Source of the DNA: Bacteroides sp.
GTDB lineage: Bacteria > Bacteroidota > Bacteroidia > Bacteroidales > Bacteroidaceae
Direction: 5' to 3'
Assembly (NCBI GenBank): GCA_030152865.1
Contig: JASLIW010000087.1
Location: 17,207 to 81,206 of the forward strand
Length of the DNA stretch: 64,000 bases
The stretch's first letter is position 1, and every line of letters starts with the position of its first letter. The translations under genes and the position numbers were made by a program. Below the pieces are notes generated by a model that worked only from the letters and a program-made list of their open reading frames with translations, made no database searches and was not told the origin of the DNA. Below are positions 27,782 to 37,509 of the stretch, in pieces.

Positions 27782-29062
27782 ATGGAGACTAAAACTAAGC
27801 AATCAACAATTTGTGTTCAAGGTGGATGGGAACCCAAGCAGGGAGACCCCCGTGTCCTTCCTATTTATCAAAGTACTACTTTCAAATATGACACCAGTGA
27901 TCAGATGGGTCGTTTATTTGATTTAAAAGACGATGGATACTTTTACTCCCGCATACAAAACCCTACAACTGATGCTGTTGCCAAAAAAATTGCAGAACTT
28001 GAAGGAGGCATAGGTGCTATCCTAACTGCTAGTGGTCAGGCAGCCAATTTTTTTGCCATTTTCAATATCTGTGAAGCAGGAGATCATATTGTATCTTCCT
28101 CCTCTATCTATGGTGGCACTTACAACTTATTTGGTGTCACACTTAAAAAGTTAGGCATAGATGTAACCTTCATCAACCCTAATGCCTCGGTAGAAGAAAT
28201 TACAAAAGCGTTTCAACCCAACACTAAAGCTCTATTTGGAGAAACTGTATCTAATCCAACCTTAGAGGTTTTAGATATTAGCAAAATGGCAGACATAGCC
28301 CATAGCCAAGGAGTTCCACTTATTGTTGATAATACATTCCCAACACCCATAAACTGTCGTCCATTCGAGTGGGGTGCCGACATCATAGTACACTCAACCA
28401 CCAAATACATGGATGGCCATGCCACCACAGTGGGAGGTTGTATCGTAGATAGCGGTAATTTTGATTGGCAAGCTCATGCAGACAAATACCCAGGCTTATG
28501 TACACCTGACAGTTCTTATCATGGCTTAGTGTACACCGAGAGTTTTGGCAAAATGGCTTATCTTACTAAAGCAAACGTTCAACTCATGCGTGACTTAGGC
28601 AGTACTCAAAGCCCATTTAATGCCTTTCTACTTAATCTAGGCTTGGAAACCTTGCACTTACGCATGCCCAGACACTGTAGTAATGCCCTTAAAGTAGCTG
28701 AATTTTTAGAAGCCCAAGAACAAGTTGCATGGGTAAAATACTGTGACTTACCATCTAGCCCTTATTATGCCCTAGCCCAAAAATACATGCCTCAAGGCTC
28801 TTGTGGAGTAATTGCATTTGGCATCAAAGGAGGAAGGGAACAATCCATACAGTTTATAGATTCTTTAAAACTAACAACTATTGTTACCCATGTAGCTGAT
28901 GCCAGAACCTGTGTGTTACACCCTGCCAGTCACACCCACCGTCAATTATCCGATGAACAACTACGAGAAGCAGGAGTAGAGCCAGATCTAATTCGCCTTT
29001 CAGTAGGTATAGAAGATGTAGAAGACATCATCGCTGACTTAAAACAAGCACTAAACCAGTAG
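27782..29062 (+). CDS. metY: O-acetylhomoserine sulfhydrylase / aminocarboxypropyltransferase
   Basis: 426 residues of the Cys/Met metabolism PLP family (gamma subfamily). The PLP lysine is K208 in HSTTKYMDGH, with VDNTFPTP upstream and SVGIEDVEDIIADL at the end. The opening STICVQGGWEPKQGDPRVLPIYQSTTF is typical of O-acetylhomoserine enzymes. It uses sulfide or methanethiol to make homocysteine or methionine from O-acetylhomoserine. Close paralogs (MetB, MetZ, MGL) share the fold, so the exact substrate is inferred from overall similarity. Confidence 0.9.
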   Translation: METKTKQSTICVQGGWEPKQGDPRVLPIYQSTTFKYDTSDQMGRLFDLKDDGYFYSRIQNPTTDAVAKKIAELEGGIGAILTASGQAANFFAIFNICEAGDHIVSSSSIYGGTYNLFGVTLKKLGIDVTFINPNASVEEITKAFQPNTKALFGETVSNPTLEVLDISKMADIAHSQGVPLIVDNTFPTPINCRPFEWGADIIVHSTTKYMDGHATTVGGCIVDSGNFDWQAHADKYPGLCTPDSSYHGLVYTESFGKMAYLTKANVQLMRDLGSTQSPFNAFLLNLGLETLHLRMPRHCSNALKVAEFLEAQEQVAWVKYCDLPSSPYYALAQKYMPQGSCGVIAFGIKGGREQSIQFIDSLKLTTIVTHVADARTCVLHPASHTHRQLSDEQLREAGVEPDLIRLSVGIEDVEDIIADLKQALNQ

Positions 29063-29081
29063 CTTATTTACAAATACATAT

Positions 29082-29110
29082 AAAAAGGGAGCATTATGCT
29101 CCCTTTTTAT
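29082..29110 (+). terminator. Terminator of metY
   Basis: AAAAAGGGAGCA (29082-29093) / TGCTCCCTTTTT (29097-29108), 3-nt loop. Confidence 0.88.
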
Positions 29111-29244
29111 ATATCACAAACCAAATCTCCTACCTGAGGAATAATTATTCTATTCATTCCCAAGTCAAACTTTTTCTTTTCTATATTTTAACGTTTATGT
29201 GTATCATTTATACTCTGTGATAAGCATTCAGGATTTTAAATCTG

Positions 29245-29252
29245 TATATTTG
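29245..29252 (+). promoter_or_regulatory. -7 promoter element of the malic enzyme gene
   Basis: TATATTTG, 48 bases before the ATG at 29301. It lies inside the longer open frame and so excludes the earlier start. Confidence 0.5.
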
Positions 29253-29300
29253 TTAGACACACAATTTATAAAAACTATTAAAAACTTACATCCTGAATCA

Positions 29301-31577
29301 ATGAAAATCACTAAAGAACTAGCCCTTCGCTATCATGCTGAAGGGAAACCAGGTAAAATAGAAGTAGTACCTACTAAACCTTACCGCACACAAACAGACT
29401 TATCGCTCGCCTACTCTCCTGGAGTTGCAGAACCTTGCTTAGCCATTCAAGAAAATCCGCTTGATGCTTACAAATATACAGCTAAAGGAAATTTAGTTGC
29501 CGTTATCTCCAATGGAACAGCAGTACTAGGCTTAGGTGATATTGGAGCCCTTGGTGGTAAACCAGTCATGGAAGGCAAAGGCTTACTTTTTAAAATCTAT
29601 GCAGGAATTGATGTTTTTGACATTGAACTTGACGAAAAGGATCCCGATAAGTTTATAGAGGCTGTAAAAGCTATCGCTCCTACTTTCGGTGGAATAAACC
29701 TTGAAGATATTAAAGCCCCTGAATGCTTTGAGATTGAAGAGCGCTTAAAGAAAGAGCTAGATATCCCTGTGATGCATGACGACCAACATGGTACAGCTAT
29801 TATCTCATCTGCTGGCCTTATCAATGCCTTAGAAGTGGCAGGAAAGGATATAGAGCAAGTAAAAATCGTGGTAAATGGTGCGGGAGCTTCTGCTATATCA
29901 TGTACCAAACTCTATATGCTTTTAGGAGCTAGAAAAGAGAACATTATCATGATTGATAGTAAAGGAGTGATTCACAGTGGAAGAACAGACCTCAATCCTC
30001 AGAAGAAAGAGTTCGCTAACGATCATACCAAGGCACGAACACTCGAAGAAGCTATCGCAGGAGCCGATGTATTCCTAGGTCTATCACGTGGAAACGTTCT
30101 CAGCAAAGATATGGTGAAAAGCATGGCTAAAACGCCTATTGTTTTTGCTCTTGCCAACCCTACTCCTGAGATTTCTTATGAAGATGCAATGGAAGCACGC
30201 CCAGATGTACTTATGGCTACAGGTCGTAGTGACTACCCCAACCAAATCAACAATGTGATTGGCTTTCCTTATATCTTCAGAGGCGCATTAGATACCCGTG
30301 CTACCGCCATTAATGAGGAGATGAAAGTAGCTGCTGTTTATGCCATAGCAAACTTAGCTAAACAACCTGTACCTGAGTTGGTACATCAAACCTACAGCGA
30401 AAACCACCTTAGCTTTGGTCCTGATTATTTTATACCTAAACCCGTAGACCAAAGATTAATAACAGAGGTATCTACCGCCGTTGCTAAGGCTGCTATTAAA
30501 TCAGGGGTAGCTCGTATAGAAATAGAAGACTGGGATGCTTATCAAGATCAGTTGCGCGAGCTCATGGGCTACGAGAGTAAACTAAGTAGACAGATTTATG
30601 AAACAGCACGCCAAGACCCTCAACGTGTAGTGTTCGCTGAAGGTGGTCATCCCAACATGCTTAAGGCTGCTATTGAGGCCAAAGAAGAAGGACTCTGCCA
30701 TCCCATCCTACTTGGAAATACAGACCACATCACTCGCTTAGCACACAACTTAGACTTATCACTTAAAGGCATAGAACTTATCAACCTAAGAAGTGATACA
30801 GAAGAAAATCGCCGTGAAAAATACGCAAAGATATTAGCCGAAAAACGAGCACGTGAAGGAATGACCTTTGACGAAGCCAATGATAAAATGTTTGACCGTA
30901 ACTACTTTGGTATGATGATGGTAGAAACAGGGGATGCAGATGCGTTTATCACAGGTGTCTATTCTAAGTACAGCGAAACAATAAAAGTAGCTAAGGAAGT
31001 CATTGGTATTCGCAATGGTTACAAGCACTTTGGAACCATGCATATCTTAAACAGTAAGAAAGGTACATACTTCTTAGCCGACACTTTAATCAACCGCTTA
31101 CCTGGCTCCGACAGCCTAATAGACATTGCTCTACTGGCTGAAAATACAGTAAAAACATTTAATTACGATCCTGTAATGGCTATGATAAGCTTCTCCAACT
31201 TTGGAGCAGATACAGGAGGTAGCCCAGAGCAAACACACAATGCCGTAAAACACTTACACAAATACCATCCAGATATTCTTATCGATGGTGAAATGCAAGT
31301 AAACTTTGCACTCAATAGTAAGCTAAGAGACGAGAAGTATCCTTTCAATCGCCTAAAGGGTAAGGATGTAAACACCTTTATATTCCCTAATCTTAGCTCT
31401 GCTAACTCAGCTTACCAGCTCTTGCAAGGCATGACAGATGCAGAGATTATTGGACCAATCCAGATGGGATTAAATAAGCCAATTCACTTTACAGACCTCG
31501 AGTCATCTGTTAGAGATATTGTAAATACAACGGCTGTTGCTGTTATTGATGCTATGATCGAAAAAAGTAAGAAATGA
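29301..31577 (+). CDS. maeB: NADP-dependent malic enzyme with phosphotransacetylase-like C-terminus
   Basis: 758 residues from [23 protein letters not shown]. The N-terminal ~430 residues are the malic enzyme: [23 protein letters not shown], and the NAD(P) motif [12 protein letters not shown]. The C-terminal part (from about 435, [15 protein letters not shown]) is homologous to phosphate acetyltransferase, as in other large MaeB proteins, where it is usually regulatory. The enzyme converts malate to pyruvate and CO2 with NADPH production. Its stop codon overlaps the start of a 61-aa membrane protein gene (ATGA). Confidence 0.95.
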   Translation: MKITKELALRYHAEGKPGKIEVVPTKPYRTQTDLSLAYSPGVAEPCLAIQENPLDAYKYTAKGNLVAVISNGTAVLGLGDIGALGGKPVMEGKGLLFKIYAGIDVFDIELDEKDPDKFIEAVKAIAPTFGGINLEDIKAPECFEIEERLKKELDIPVMHDDQHGTAIISSAGLINALEVAGKDIEQVKIVVNGAGASAISCTKLYMLLGARKENIIMIDSKGVIHSGRTDLNPQKKEFANDHTKARTLEEAIAGADVFLGLSRGNVLSKDMVKSMAKTPIVFALANPTPEISYEDAMEARPDVLMATGRSDYPNQINNVIGFPYIFRGALDTRATAINEEMKVAAVYAIANLAKQPVPELVHQTYSENHLSFGPDYFIPKPVDQRLITEVSTAVAKAAIKSGVARIEIEDWDAYQDQLRELMGYESKLSRQIYETARQDPQRVVFAEGGHPNMLKAAIEAKEEGLCHPILLGNTDHITRLAHNLDLSLKGIELINLRSDTEENRREKYAKILAEKRAREGMTFDEANDKMFDRNYFGMMMVETGDADAFITGVYSKYSETIKVAKEVIGIRNGYKHFGTMHILNSKKGTYFLADTLINRLPGSDSLIDIALLAENTVKTFNYDPVMAMISFSNFGADTGGSPEQTHNAVKHLHKYHPDILIDGEMQVNFALNSKLRDEKYPFNRLKGKDVNTFIFPNLSSANSAYQLLQGMTDAEIIGPIQMGLNKPIHFTDLESSVRDIVNTTAVAVIDAMIEKSKK

Positions 31578-31759
31578 AAAAGAGAAAGCCTTTAACTAAC
31601 TTCCAAATTGTATGTATACTACTGCTGTGGGCTATACTCTGTACCTTAGTTATTAGTGGTACCCCACAACTAGATGGAATAACTATTTTATCACTAGCTA
31701 TGGCTACAGTATTAATCTTTATTCCCATCTATCAGTCCATAACAAGAAGAAGAAAATGA
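31574..31759 (+). CDS. Small two-span membrane protein coupled to malic enzyme
   Basis: 61 residues: a basic N-terminus (MKKRKPL), hydrophobic segments at about 10-28 and 35-53, and a basic tail (SITRRRK). The hairpin topology predicts both ends in the cytoplasm. The ATG overlaps the malic enzyme stop by 4 bases, the usual arrangement for translational coupling, which supports it being real. Its 3' end overlaps the convergent pabC gene by 48 bp. No family recognised; function unknown. Confidence 0.6.
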   Translation: MKKRKPLTNFQIVCILLLWAILCTLVISGTPQLDGITILSLAMATVLIFIPIYQSITRRRK

Positions 31760-32362
31760 GCGTTCACTCACTCGAATTAAAGTTATAGGATAAGTGAATG
31801 CTGTAGAGAAAGGCATCATTGCATTAATCAATTTAAAATGAGTAAAAGAGGCTAAATCATCTTGCGTGATTCTAGTCTCTTTTATTTGTTTATGATCCAG
31901 CAAAAACTGCCGCTGTGTGCCCTTAAGTAAATAGCTAGATGGCGTAAACCACAGACCCTCCCTTAAGAAAACCAAATTAGAGTAAGTTGTATCCGTAACA
32001 AGGCCTTGCTGGGTTAGAATCAACTCTTCCTTAGAAGCTTTGCTCTTCAAGTGGTCAAAACAAGCTCGATCTAGTTTTTTAGTAGCGTAGTCTAGATCTG
32101 CAGCTTCAACCAACTCAAAAGAACTCCATTGCTTGGGCCGATAGGGCTGCCAACTCACATCTACAAAACCCTTCACATTATAAACTACTCTAACTTTGTA
32201 CAAGCCTTCTGAGGGCAAAGATATAGTAGACAGCAGTTGCTCAAGCCTAAGCACAGCACTACTCTTATGCAGGCTCAGGGTATAATCCATCCTAGCTTGA
32301 TGGTAATCCAAGTGAAGTATACTACCCCCTTGAAGTGCAATAGACTCAAGCCAATGGCACAT
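31712..32362 (-). CDS. pabC: Aminotransferase class IV, probable 4-amino-4-deoxychorismate lyase
   Basis: 216 residues, shorter than the usual ~270. It contains the fold-type IV features LDYHQARMDYTL, VSWQPY, the PLP-Lys region (YATKKLDRACFDHLKSKA) and LILTQQGLVTDTTYSNLVFL with KGTQRQFLL. Directly upstream and overlapping by 17 bp is pabB, which makes the lyase that releases p-aminobenzoate from aminodeoxychorismate the obvious role. The 3' end overlaps the small membrane-protein gene on the other strand. Confidence 0.82.
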   Translation of the reverse strand: MCHWLESIALQGGSILHLDYHQARMDYTLSLHKSSAVLRLEQLLSTISLPSEGLYKVRVVYNVKGFVDVSWQPYRPKQWSSFELVEAADLDYATKKLDRACFDHLKSKASKEELILTQQGLVTDTTYSNLVFLREGLWFTPSSYLLKGTQRQFLLDHKQIKETRITQDDLASFTHFKLINAMMPFSTAFTYPITLIRVSERSFSSSCYGLIDGNKD

Positions 32363-33335
32363 AGATCTTATCTATTAATTCACGATACTCAGATTCAGCC
32401 GTACTATCAGCTGTAATGCCTCCACCACTTTTATAGAAAAAGCCATCCTCTTCTTGTTCTATAATACGAATCAACACGCAGCTATCTAAGGTTTCCCCAT
32501 CAAACAGCCCACACACTCCTGTATAATAAGATCGAGTGTATCCTTCCACCTCCTTGATAACTGCCAAGGCTTTGTCTCTAGGTGCACCTACAATCGAACC
32601 TGCGGGAAGGATGCAATCAAGTAAACTTCCATAAGCACGTTTATACTTATCTTTAAGCTCCCCCCTCACTTCCGAGCTTACTTGTAGGAGATCCTTGTCA
32701 GTGGTATGTAAGCGATCAATGTATCGATAACGAGGTACAGTAACTTTACTAGACACCACACTTAAATCAGCAATAAGCTGCTCTACTGTAGATCTGTGCT
32801 CCCTTTCTTCTTTTGGGTTCTTTAGTATGAGTTCCTCAGCATTGGGAATATTCGCATCTATAGTCCCTTTCATAGGGTAAGAACGAATAATACCATTCTT
32901 ATCTATGCGAACAAATATTTCGGGCGTGCAACAAACAAAGTGATTTTTATAAAGAATTTTGTACTTGGCCTCTGCCTCTTGAAATATAGTTTCCATAGAT
33001 GCTGGCAAATGCACAGCAGTAGGCATCGTAAGGTTGATTACACGAACTCCCTTCTCTTGAAATAACTGCTGAGCTCGTTCAAACTTCTCATGGTATAGCT
33101 CAAAATCCTGAGCTTGCTTAGCTAACTTAAGATTTGTAAGTCTATCGCCAGTAGTAGCCCAGATATCTTTGTTGCTCATCATTGGAAAAGAATACCAAAT
33201 CGCTGCTTCTTTATTATCTAGCTCTGAGAGCCGTTTGAGTATAGGTTTTTGCTTTTCAAAATCGATTATAAATAAATAAGGAATGCCCGCAGCACTCCAT
33301 TCATCCATTTTTTTATAAAAAGAGTTTAATTCCAT
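32346..33335 (-). CDS. pabB: Aminodeoxychorismate synthase component I
   Basis: 329 residues, a chorismate-binding protein lacking much of the usual N-terminal domain. C-terminal signatures are SSEVRGELKD, AGSIVGAPRDKALAVIKEVEGYTRSYYTGVCG and YKSGGGITADSTAESEY. With a glutamine amidotransferase partner (not seen here) or free ammonia it makes 4-amino-4-deoxychorismate for folate synthesis. The overlap with pabC shows the two steps are expressed together. Anthranilate synthase paralogs are longer, which argues for PabB. Confidence 0.9.
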   Translation of the reverse strand: MELNSFYKKMDEWSAAGIPYLFIIDFEKQKPILKRLSELDNKEAAIWYSFPMMSNKDIWATTGDRLTNLKLAKQAQDFELYHEKFERAQQLFQEKGVRVINLTMPTAVHLPASMETIFQEAEAKYKILYKNHFVCCTPEIFVRIDKNGIIRSYPMKGTIDANIPNAEELILKNPKEEREHRSTVEQLIADLSVVSSKVTVPRYRYIDRLHTTDKDLLQVSSEVRGELKDKYKRAYGSLLDCILPAGSIVGAPRDKALAVIKEVEGYTRSYYTGVCGLFDGETLDSCVLIRIIEQEEDGFFYKSGGGITADSTAESEYRELIDKIYVPLA

Positions 33336-33359
33336 CTCTGCTGTATTTTAGCTATATTA

Positions 33360-33367
33360 CAAATATA
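33360..33367 (-). promoter_or_regulatory. -7 promoter element of pabB-pabC
   Basis: Minus strand TATATTTG, 24 bases before the pabB ATG. Confidence 0.5.
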
Positions 33368-33400
33368 CGGGTTCTAGCTATAAGCTAAGCTTGTTTTGCT

Positions 33401-33408
33401 TAATTTTG
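33401..33408 (+). promoter_or_regulatory. -7 promoter element of the prolyl oligopeptidase gene
   Basis: TAATTTTG, 55 bases before the ATG at 33464. Confidence 0.45.
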
Positions 33409-33463
33409 TACACTAACTTAGATTAAAACCCTGTCATTAATATATTAAAACAGCTCTATTTCA

Positions 33464-35575
33464 ATGAAAAAAACAACATTATTATTATTAATTGTGAGTA
33501 CTATGCTAACAGCTTGTGGTTCAAAATCACCTTACCCACAGACCAAAAAAGTAGATGTCGTAGATGATTACTTCGGCACTCAAGTAGCAGACCCATACCG
33601 TTGGTTAGAAGACGATCGGTCGGACGAAACAAAAGCCTGGGTTAAAGAACAAAACAAAGTAACTGATGCCTATCTGGCTCAAATCCCATTTCGTAAAGCT
33701 TTGCTAGAGCGTCTAAGCAATCTATCAAATTATGAAAAAGTAGGGGCCCCCTTTAAACGTCATGGAAAATACTACTTTTATAAAAATGATGGCTTACAAA
33801 ATCAAGACGTACTTTATGTGCAAGATACACTAGATGGAGAAGCTAAAGTATTTCTTGATCCTAATAAGCTTTCGACCGATGGAACAGTAGCTTTAACGGG
33901 TATAAGCTTTTCTAAAGACGGGAAGTACACAGCCTATACCATTTCAAGAAGTGGCTCGGACTGGACCGAAATTTATGTAATGGACACAGCTACTCAAGAG
34001 CTCCTTGATGATCACATTGTGTGGGCTAAGTTTACTGGAGCTGATTGGTGTGGGGATGGTTTTTACTACAGCGCTTACGACGCTCCAACTCAAGGAGCTG
34101 AATATTCGAGTAAAAACGAAAATCATAGAATCTACTATCACAAACTAGGCACAAAGCAAGAAGAGGACCAGCTTGTTTTTGAAAACAAAGACGAACCCCT
34201 TCGCTTTTATTCGGCTAGTGTAAGTGAAGACGAAACTATTTTATTTATCTATGAATCAGGAGCAGGAAGAGGCAATGCCCTTTTCATGAAAGACTTGACA
34301 CAAAAAGACAGCCCCATTCAAAAACTTGCAACCAACTTTGATTACACCTACTACCCTATTGACGTTATAGACAATCAAATCTATATCTTGACCAATTACC
34401 AAGCACCTAACTATCGTATTATGGTAGCTGATGTAAAACAAGCTAACTTAGAACATTGGAAAGAATTAATTCCAAACTCTGAGGCAGTAATAGCAGATGT
34501 ATCGATCATTGATCATAAGCTCTTTGTGAATTACAACAAAGATGCTTCCAGCCATCCTCTGATCTACAAACTAGATGGCACACTACTTCAAGAAGTAAGG
34601 CTACCTGCAGTTGGTACAGCTAGCTTTAGTGGTACAAAGAAAGAAGCTGAATGCTTTATGACATTTACCTCCTTCACTGTCCCTGCTTCAGTCTATAAAT
34701 ATGACATTGCGCAAAACAAATACACCTTATACAATACACCTAAGGTAAACTTCGAGCCCGACGAGTATGAAAGCTATCAGGTGTTCTTCTCCAGTAAGGA
34801 TGGAACCCAAATCCCCATGTTCTTAACACACAAGAAAGGATTAAAGATGGATGGCTCTAACCCTGTTTATCTTTACGGTTATGGAGGTTTTAATATCAGC
34901 CTCAACCCAAGCTTTGCACCATCACGCATTCCATTCCTTGAAAATGGAGGTATCTATGCCCAAGTTACACTCCGAGGAGGAGGAGAATATGGAGAAGAGT
35001 GGCACATCGCTGGTACACAAATGAACAAGCAAAATGTTTTTGATGACTTTATTGGAGCAGCAGAGTACTTAATTCATGAAAATTACACCGCGCCCCAAAA
35101 AATAGCTATTGTAGGAGGCTCTAATGGTGGCCTACTTGTAGGTGCTTGTATGAATCAACGTCCTGAGCTGTTTGGGGCCGCTATACCTCAGGTAGGAGTG
35201 ATGGATATGCTGCGCTACCATAAATTTACCATTGGTTGGAACTGGGCGAGTGACTACGGCACAAGTGAAGATAGCCAAGAGATGTTTGAATACCTCTATG
35301 CCTACTCTCCCTTACACAACCTCAAGCCAAACACAGCATACCCCGCAACCCTAGTTACTACAGCTGATCACGACGACCGAGTAGTACCGGCACACTCATT
35401 CAAGTATGCAGCACGTTTGCAAGAGTGCAATGACGGTACCAACCCAACACTCATTCGTATTGACGCAGATGCTGGTCATGGTGCAGGCAAGCCTATGAGC
35501 AAAAGACTAGAAGAGCAAGCCGACACCTATGGTTTTATTATGTATAACTTAGGAATGAACCCCAGCTTCAATTAA
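33464..35575 (+). CDS. Prolyl oligopeptidase (S9A), lipoprotein
   Basis: 703 residues with a lipoprotein signal (MKKTTLLLLIVSTMLTAC; lipobox LTAC). Residues ~25-420 are the N-terminal strand and beta-propeller (VADPYRWLEDDRSDETKAWV is typical). The catalytic domain has Ser553 in GGSNGGLL, the Asp in TADHDDRVVP and the His in DAGHGAG. It cleaves after proline inside short peptides, here at the cell envelope, and works alongside DPP IV and DPP III. Confidence 0.95.
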   Translation: MKKTTLLLLIVSTMLTACGSKSPYPQTKKVDVVDDYFGTQVADPYRWLEDDRSDETKAWVKEQNKVTDAYLAQIPFRKALLERLSNLSNYEKVGAPFKRHGKYYFYKNDGLQNQDVLYVQDTLDGEAKVFLDPNKLSTDGTVALTGISFSKDGKYTAYTISRSGSDWTEIYVMDTATQELLDDHIVWAKFTGADWCGDGFYYSAYDAPTQGAEYSSKNENHRIYYHKLGTKQEEDQLVFENKDEPLRFYSASVSEDETILFIYESGAGRGNALFMKDLTQKDSPIQKLATNFDYTYYPIDVIDNQIYILTNYQAPNYRIMVADVKQANLEHWKELIPNSEAVIADVSIIDHKLFVNYNKDASSHPLIYKLDGTLLQEVRLPAVGTASFSGTKKEAECFMTFTSFTVPASVYKYDIAQNKYTLYNTPKVNFEPDEYESYQVFFSSKDGTQIPMFLTHKKGLKMDGSNPVYLYGYGGFNISLNPSFAPSRIPFLENGGIYAQVTLRGGGEYGEEWHIAGTQMNKQNVFDDFIGAAEYLIHENYTAPQKIAIVGGSNGGLLVGACMNQRPELFGAAIPQVGVMDMLRYHKFTIGWNWASDYGTSEDSQEMFEYLYAYSPLHNLKPNTAYPATLVTTADHDDRVVPAHSFKYAARLQECNDGTNPTLIRIDADAGHGAGKPMSKRLEEQADTYGFIMYNLGMNPSFN

Positions 35576-35591
35576 GACTAAACATAGAATG

Positions 35592-35663
35592 AATGTATTC
35601 TTGAACTTTTAACTCTTTATTCGCCGCTCTTTGGCATAAGATTTATAATTTCAAGAATACATT
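35592..35663. repeat. 14-bp perfect inverted repeat upstream of gdhA
   Basis: AATGTATTCTTGAA (35592-35605) and TTCAAGAATACATT (35650-35663) are 44 bases apart; the second copy ends 19 bases before the gdhA ATG. It could be a paired operator or a long hairpin in the leader. There is no T-run, so it is not a standard terminator for the preceding gene. Confidence 0.6.
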
Positions 35664-35682
35664 AACCTATAAAAGAAGAACT

Positions 35683-37017
35683 ATGAATATTAAGCAGTTT
35701 ATAGACAACTTAGCCAAGAGACACCCTGGAGAACCAGAGTACCATCAAGCCGTCAAAGAAGTTTTGCAGTCTATCGAGGAAGTGTACAACCAACACCCTG
35801 AATTTGAAAAAGCTAAAATCATAGAACGGCTTGTAGAACCCGATCGTATTTTCACTTTTAAAGTTACTTGGATAGATGATAAAGGTACTCCTCAAGTAAA
35901 TATTGGATATCGTGTGCAATTCAATAACGCTATAGGTCCTTACAAGGGAGGCATTCGCTTCCATCCCTCAGTCAATCTATCTATCCTTAAGTTCTTAGGT
36001 TTTGAGCAAACCCTAAAGAATGCACTAACTACACTCCCTATGGGTGGAGCCAAAGGAGGATCTGATTTTTGCCCCAAAGGAAAGAGTGATGCAGAAATTA
36101 TGCGCTTTTGCCAAGCCTTCATGCTAGAGCTATGGAAACACCTAGGGCCTGACACAGATGTTCCTGCCGGAGATATTGGCGTGGGAGCTCGCGAAGTGGG
36201 TTATATGTATGGCATGTATAAAAAATTAACTAACGAATGTACAGGTACCTTTACGGGTAAAGACCTATCCTTCGGTGGTTCTCTTATTCGTCCTGAAGCT
36301 ACAGGTTATGGAGCTCTCTACTTTGTCAACCAAATGTTGGCAACTAAAGGAGATCAATTGGCTGGTAAAACGGTAGCTATATCAGGCTTTGGCAATGTAG
36401 CTTGGGGAGCTGTGTCTAAAGCAAGTGAACTGGGTGCTAAAGTAGTCACCATATCAGGCCCAGATGGATACATCCTAGATCCCGAAGGAATCTCAGGTGA
36501 TAAAATAAACTACATGCTTGAACTCCGAGCTTCAGGTAATGATGTAGTCGCACCTTATGCTAAGAGATACCCATCAGCTACCTTCTATCCTGGGAAAAAG
36601 CCCTGGAATGTCAAAGTAGATATAGCTATGCCTTGCGCTACACAAAATGAACTAAATAAAGAAGATGCACAACAGCTTATAGCTAATGGCGTACATTATG
36701 TAGCTGAAGTATCGAATATGGGGTGTACGGCAGAGGCTGTTGATGCTTTCTTAGCACATAAGATAAGCTTTGCTCCTGGTAAAGCTGTCAATGCGGGTGG
36801 AGTTTCTGCATCTGGACTAGAAATGTCGCAAAATGCACTTCACTTAAACTGGACAGCAGAAGAGGTAGATAAACAACTCCATCAAATCATGTCTGGCATA
36901 CATCAGCAATGTCTAAGGTATGGACAAGAAGACGAGTACATCAACTATGTAAAAGGAGCCAACATAGCTGGCTTTATGAAAGTGGCTAGAGCTATGCTAG
37001 GCCAAGGTATTCTATAG
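35683..37017 (+). CDS. gdhA: NADP-specific glutamate dehydrogenase
   Basis: 444 residues, the usual length of the hexameric enzyme. It has the GGIRFHPSVNLSILKFLGFEQ substrate region, the catalytic lysine in LPMGGAKGGSDF, DVPAGDIGVGAREVGYM, and the nucleotide motif SGFGNVAWGA. It aminates 2-oxoglutarate with NADPH, or works in reverse when amino acids are the carbon source. The inverted repeat in its leader may regulate it. The RlpA-like gene follows after 11 bp. Confidence 0.97.
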   Translation: MNIKQFIDNLAKRHPGEPEYHQAVKEVLQSIEEVYNQHPEFEKAKIIERLVEPDRIFTFKVTWIDDKGTPQVNIGYRVQFNNAIGPYKGGIRFHPSVNLSILKFLGFEQTLKNALTTLPMGGAKGGSDFCPKGKSDAEIMRFCQAFMLELWKHLGPDTDVPAGDIGVGAREVGYMYGMYKKLTNECTGTFTGKDLSFGGSLIRPEATGYGALYFVNQMLATKGDQLAGKTVAISGFGNVAWGAVSKASELGAKVVTISGPDGYILDPEGISGDKINYMLELRASGNDVVAPYAKRYPSATFYPGKKPWNVKVDIAMPCATQNELNKEDAQQLIANGVHYVAEVSNMGCTAEAVDAFLAHKISFAPGKAVNAGGVSASGLEMSQNALHLNWTAEEVDKQLHQIMSGIHQQCLRYGQEDEYINYVKGANIAGFMKVARAMLGQGIL

Positions 37018-37028
37018 ATTAAAAGAAA

Positions 37029-37502
37029 ATGAAAAAAGTAGTAAGCTTACTCATTACTTTTTATATCTGTACTGCCCATCTACTTGCACACAAGGAGGTG
37101 GGTAGTGCTTCTTATTATAACCATCGTTTTCATGGTCGAAAAACGGCTAGTGGAGAGCTTTATGACAAGCAAAAGTATAGCTGTGCACACCGAAGCTTAC
37201 CTTTTGGCACACTACTCCAAGTAAAAAATCTTAATAACGGAAAATCTGTCCAAGTCGTAGTCAATGACAGAGGCCCCTACCACTCTAAAAGAATAGTGGA
37301 CTTATCTTACCAGGCTGCTCGGGCTATTGATTTAATACAAGCAGGAGTAGCCCCTGTACAAGTAGAGGTGGTGCAAAGTATTCCTATCGGCTTACCTCCC
37401 TGGCCTTTCCAATTACAATTTATCATAAACTGCTGGCAAGATGTCGTATCTCCCACCCCAGTTCAGCTCCAGTGCATACAAGAAGTAAAACTAAATGGGT
37501 AG
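37029..37502 (+). CDS. RlpA-like double-psi beta-barrel protein, exported
   Basis: 157 residues with a signal peptide (MKKVVSLLITFYICTAHLLA). The core GSASYYNHRFHGRKTASGELYD...HRSLPFGTLLQVKNL...VNDRGPYHSKRIVDLS is the RlpA fold, including the catalytic-type Asp in NDRGP. RlpA proteins act as lytic transglycosylases on naked glycan strands or bind septal peptidoglycan. The short C-terminal extension (from ~118) has no SPOR domain. It follows gdhA by 11 bp and ends 7 bp from the convergent lptD stop. Confidence 0.88.
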   Translation: MKKVVSLLITFYICTAHLLAHKEVGSASYYNHRFHGRKTASGELYDKQKYSCAHRSLPFGTLLQVKNLNNGKSVQVVVNDRGPYHSKRIVDLSYQAARAIDLIQAGVAPVQVEVVQSIPIGLPPWPFQLQFIINCWQDVVSPTPVQLQCIQEVKLNG

Positions 37503-37509
37503 TGTGGAT

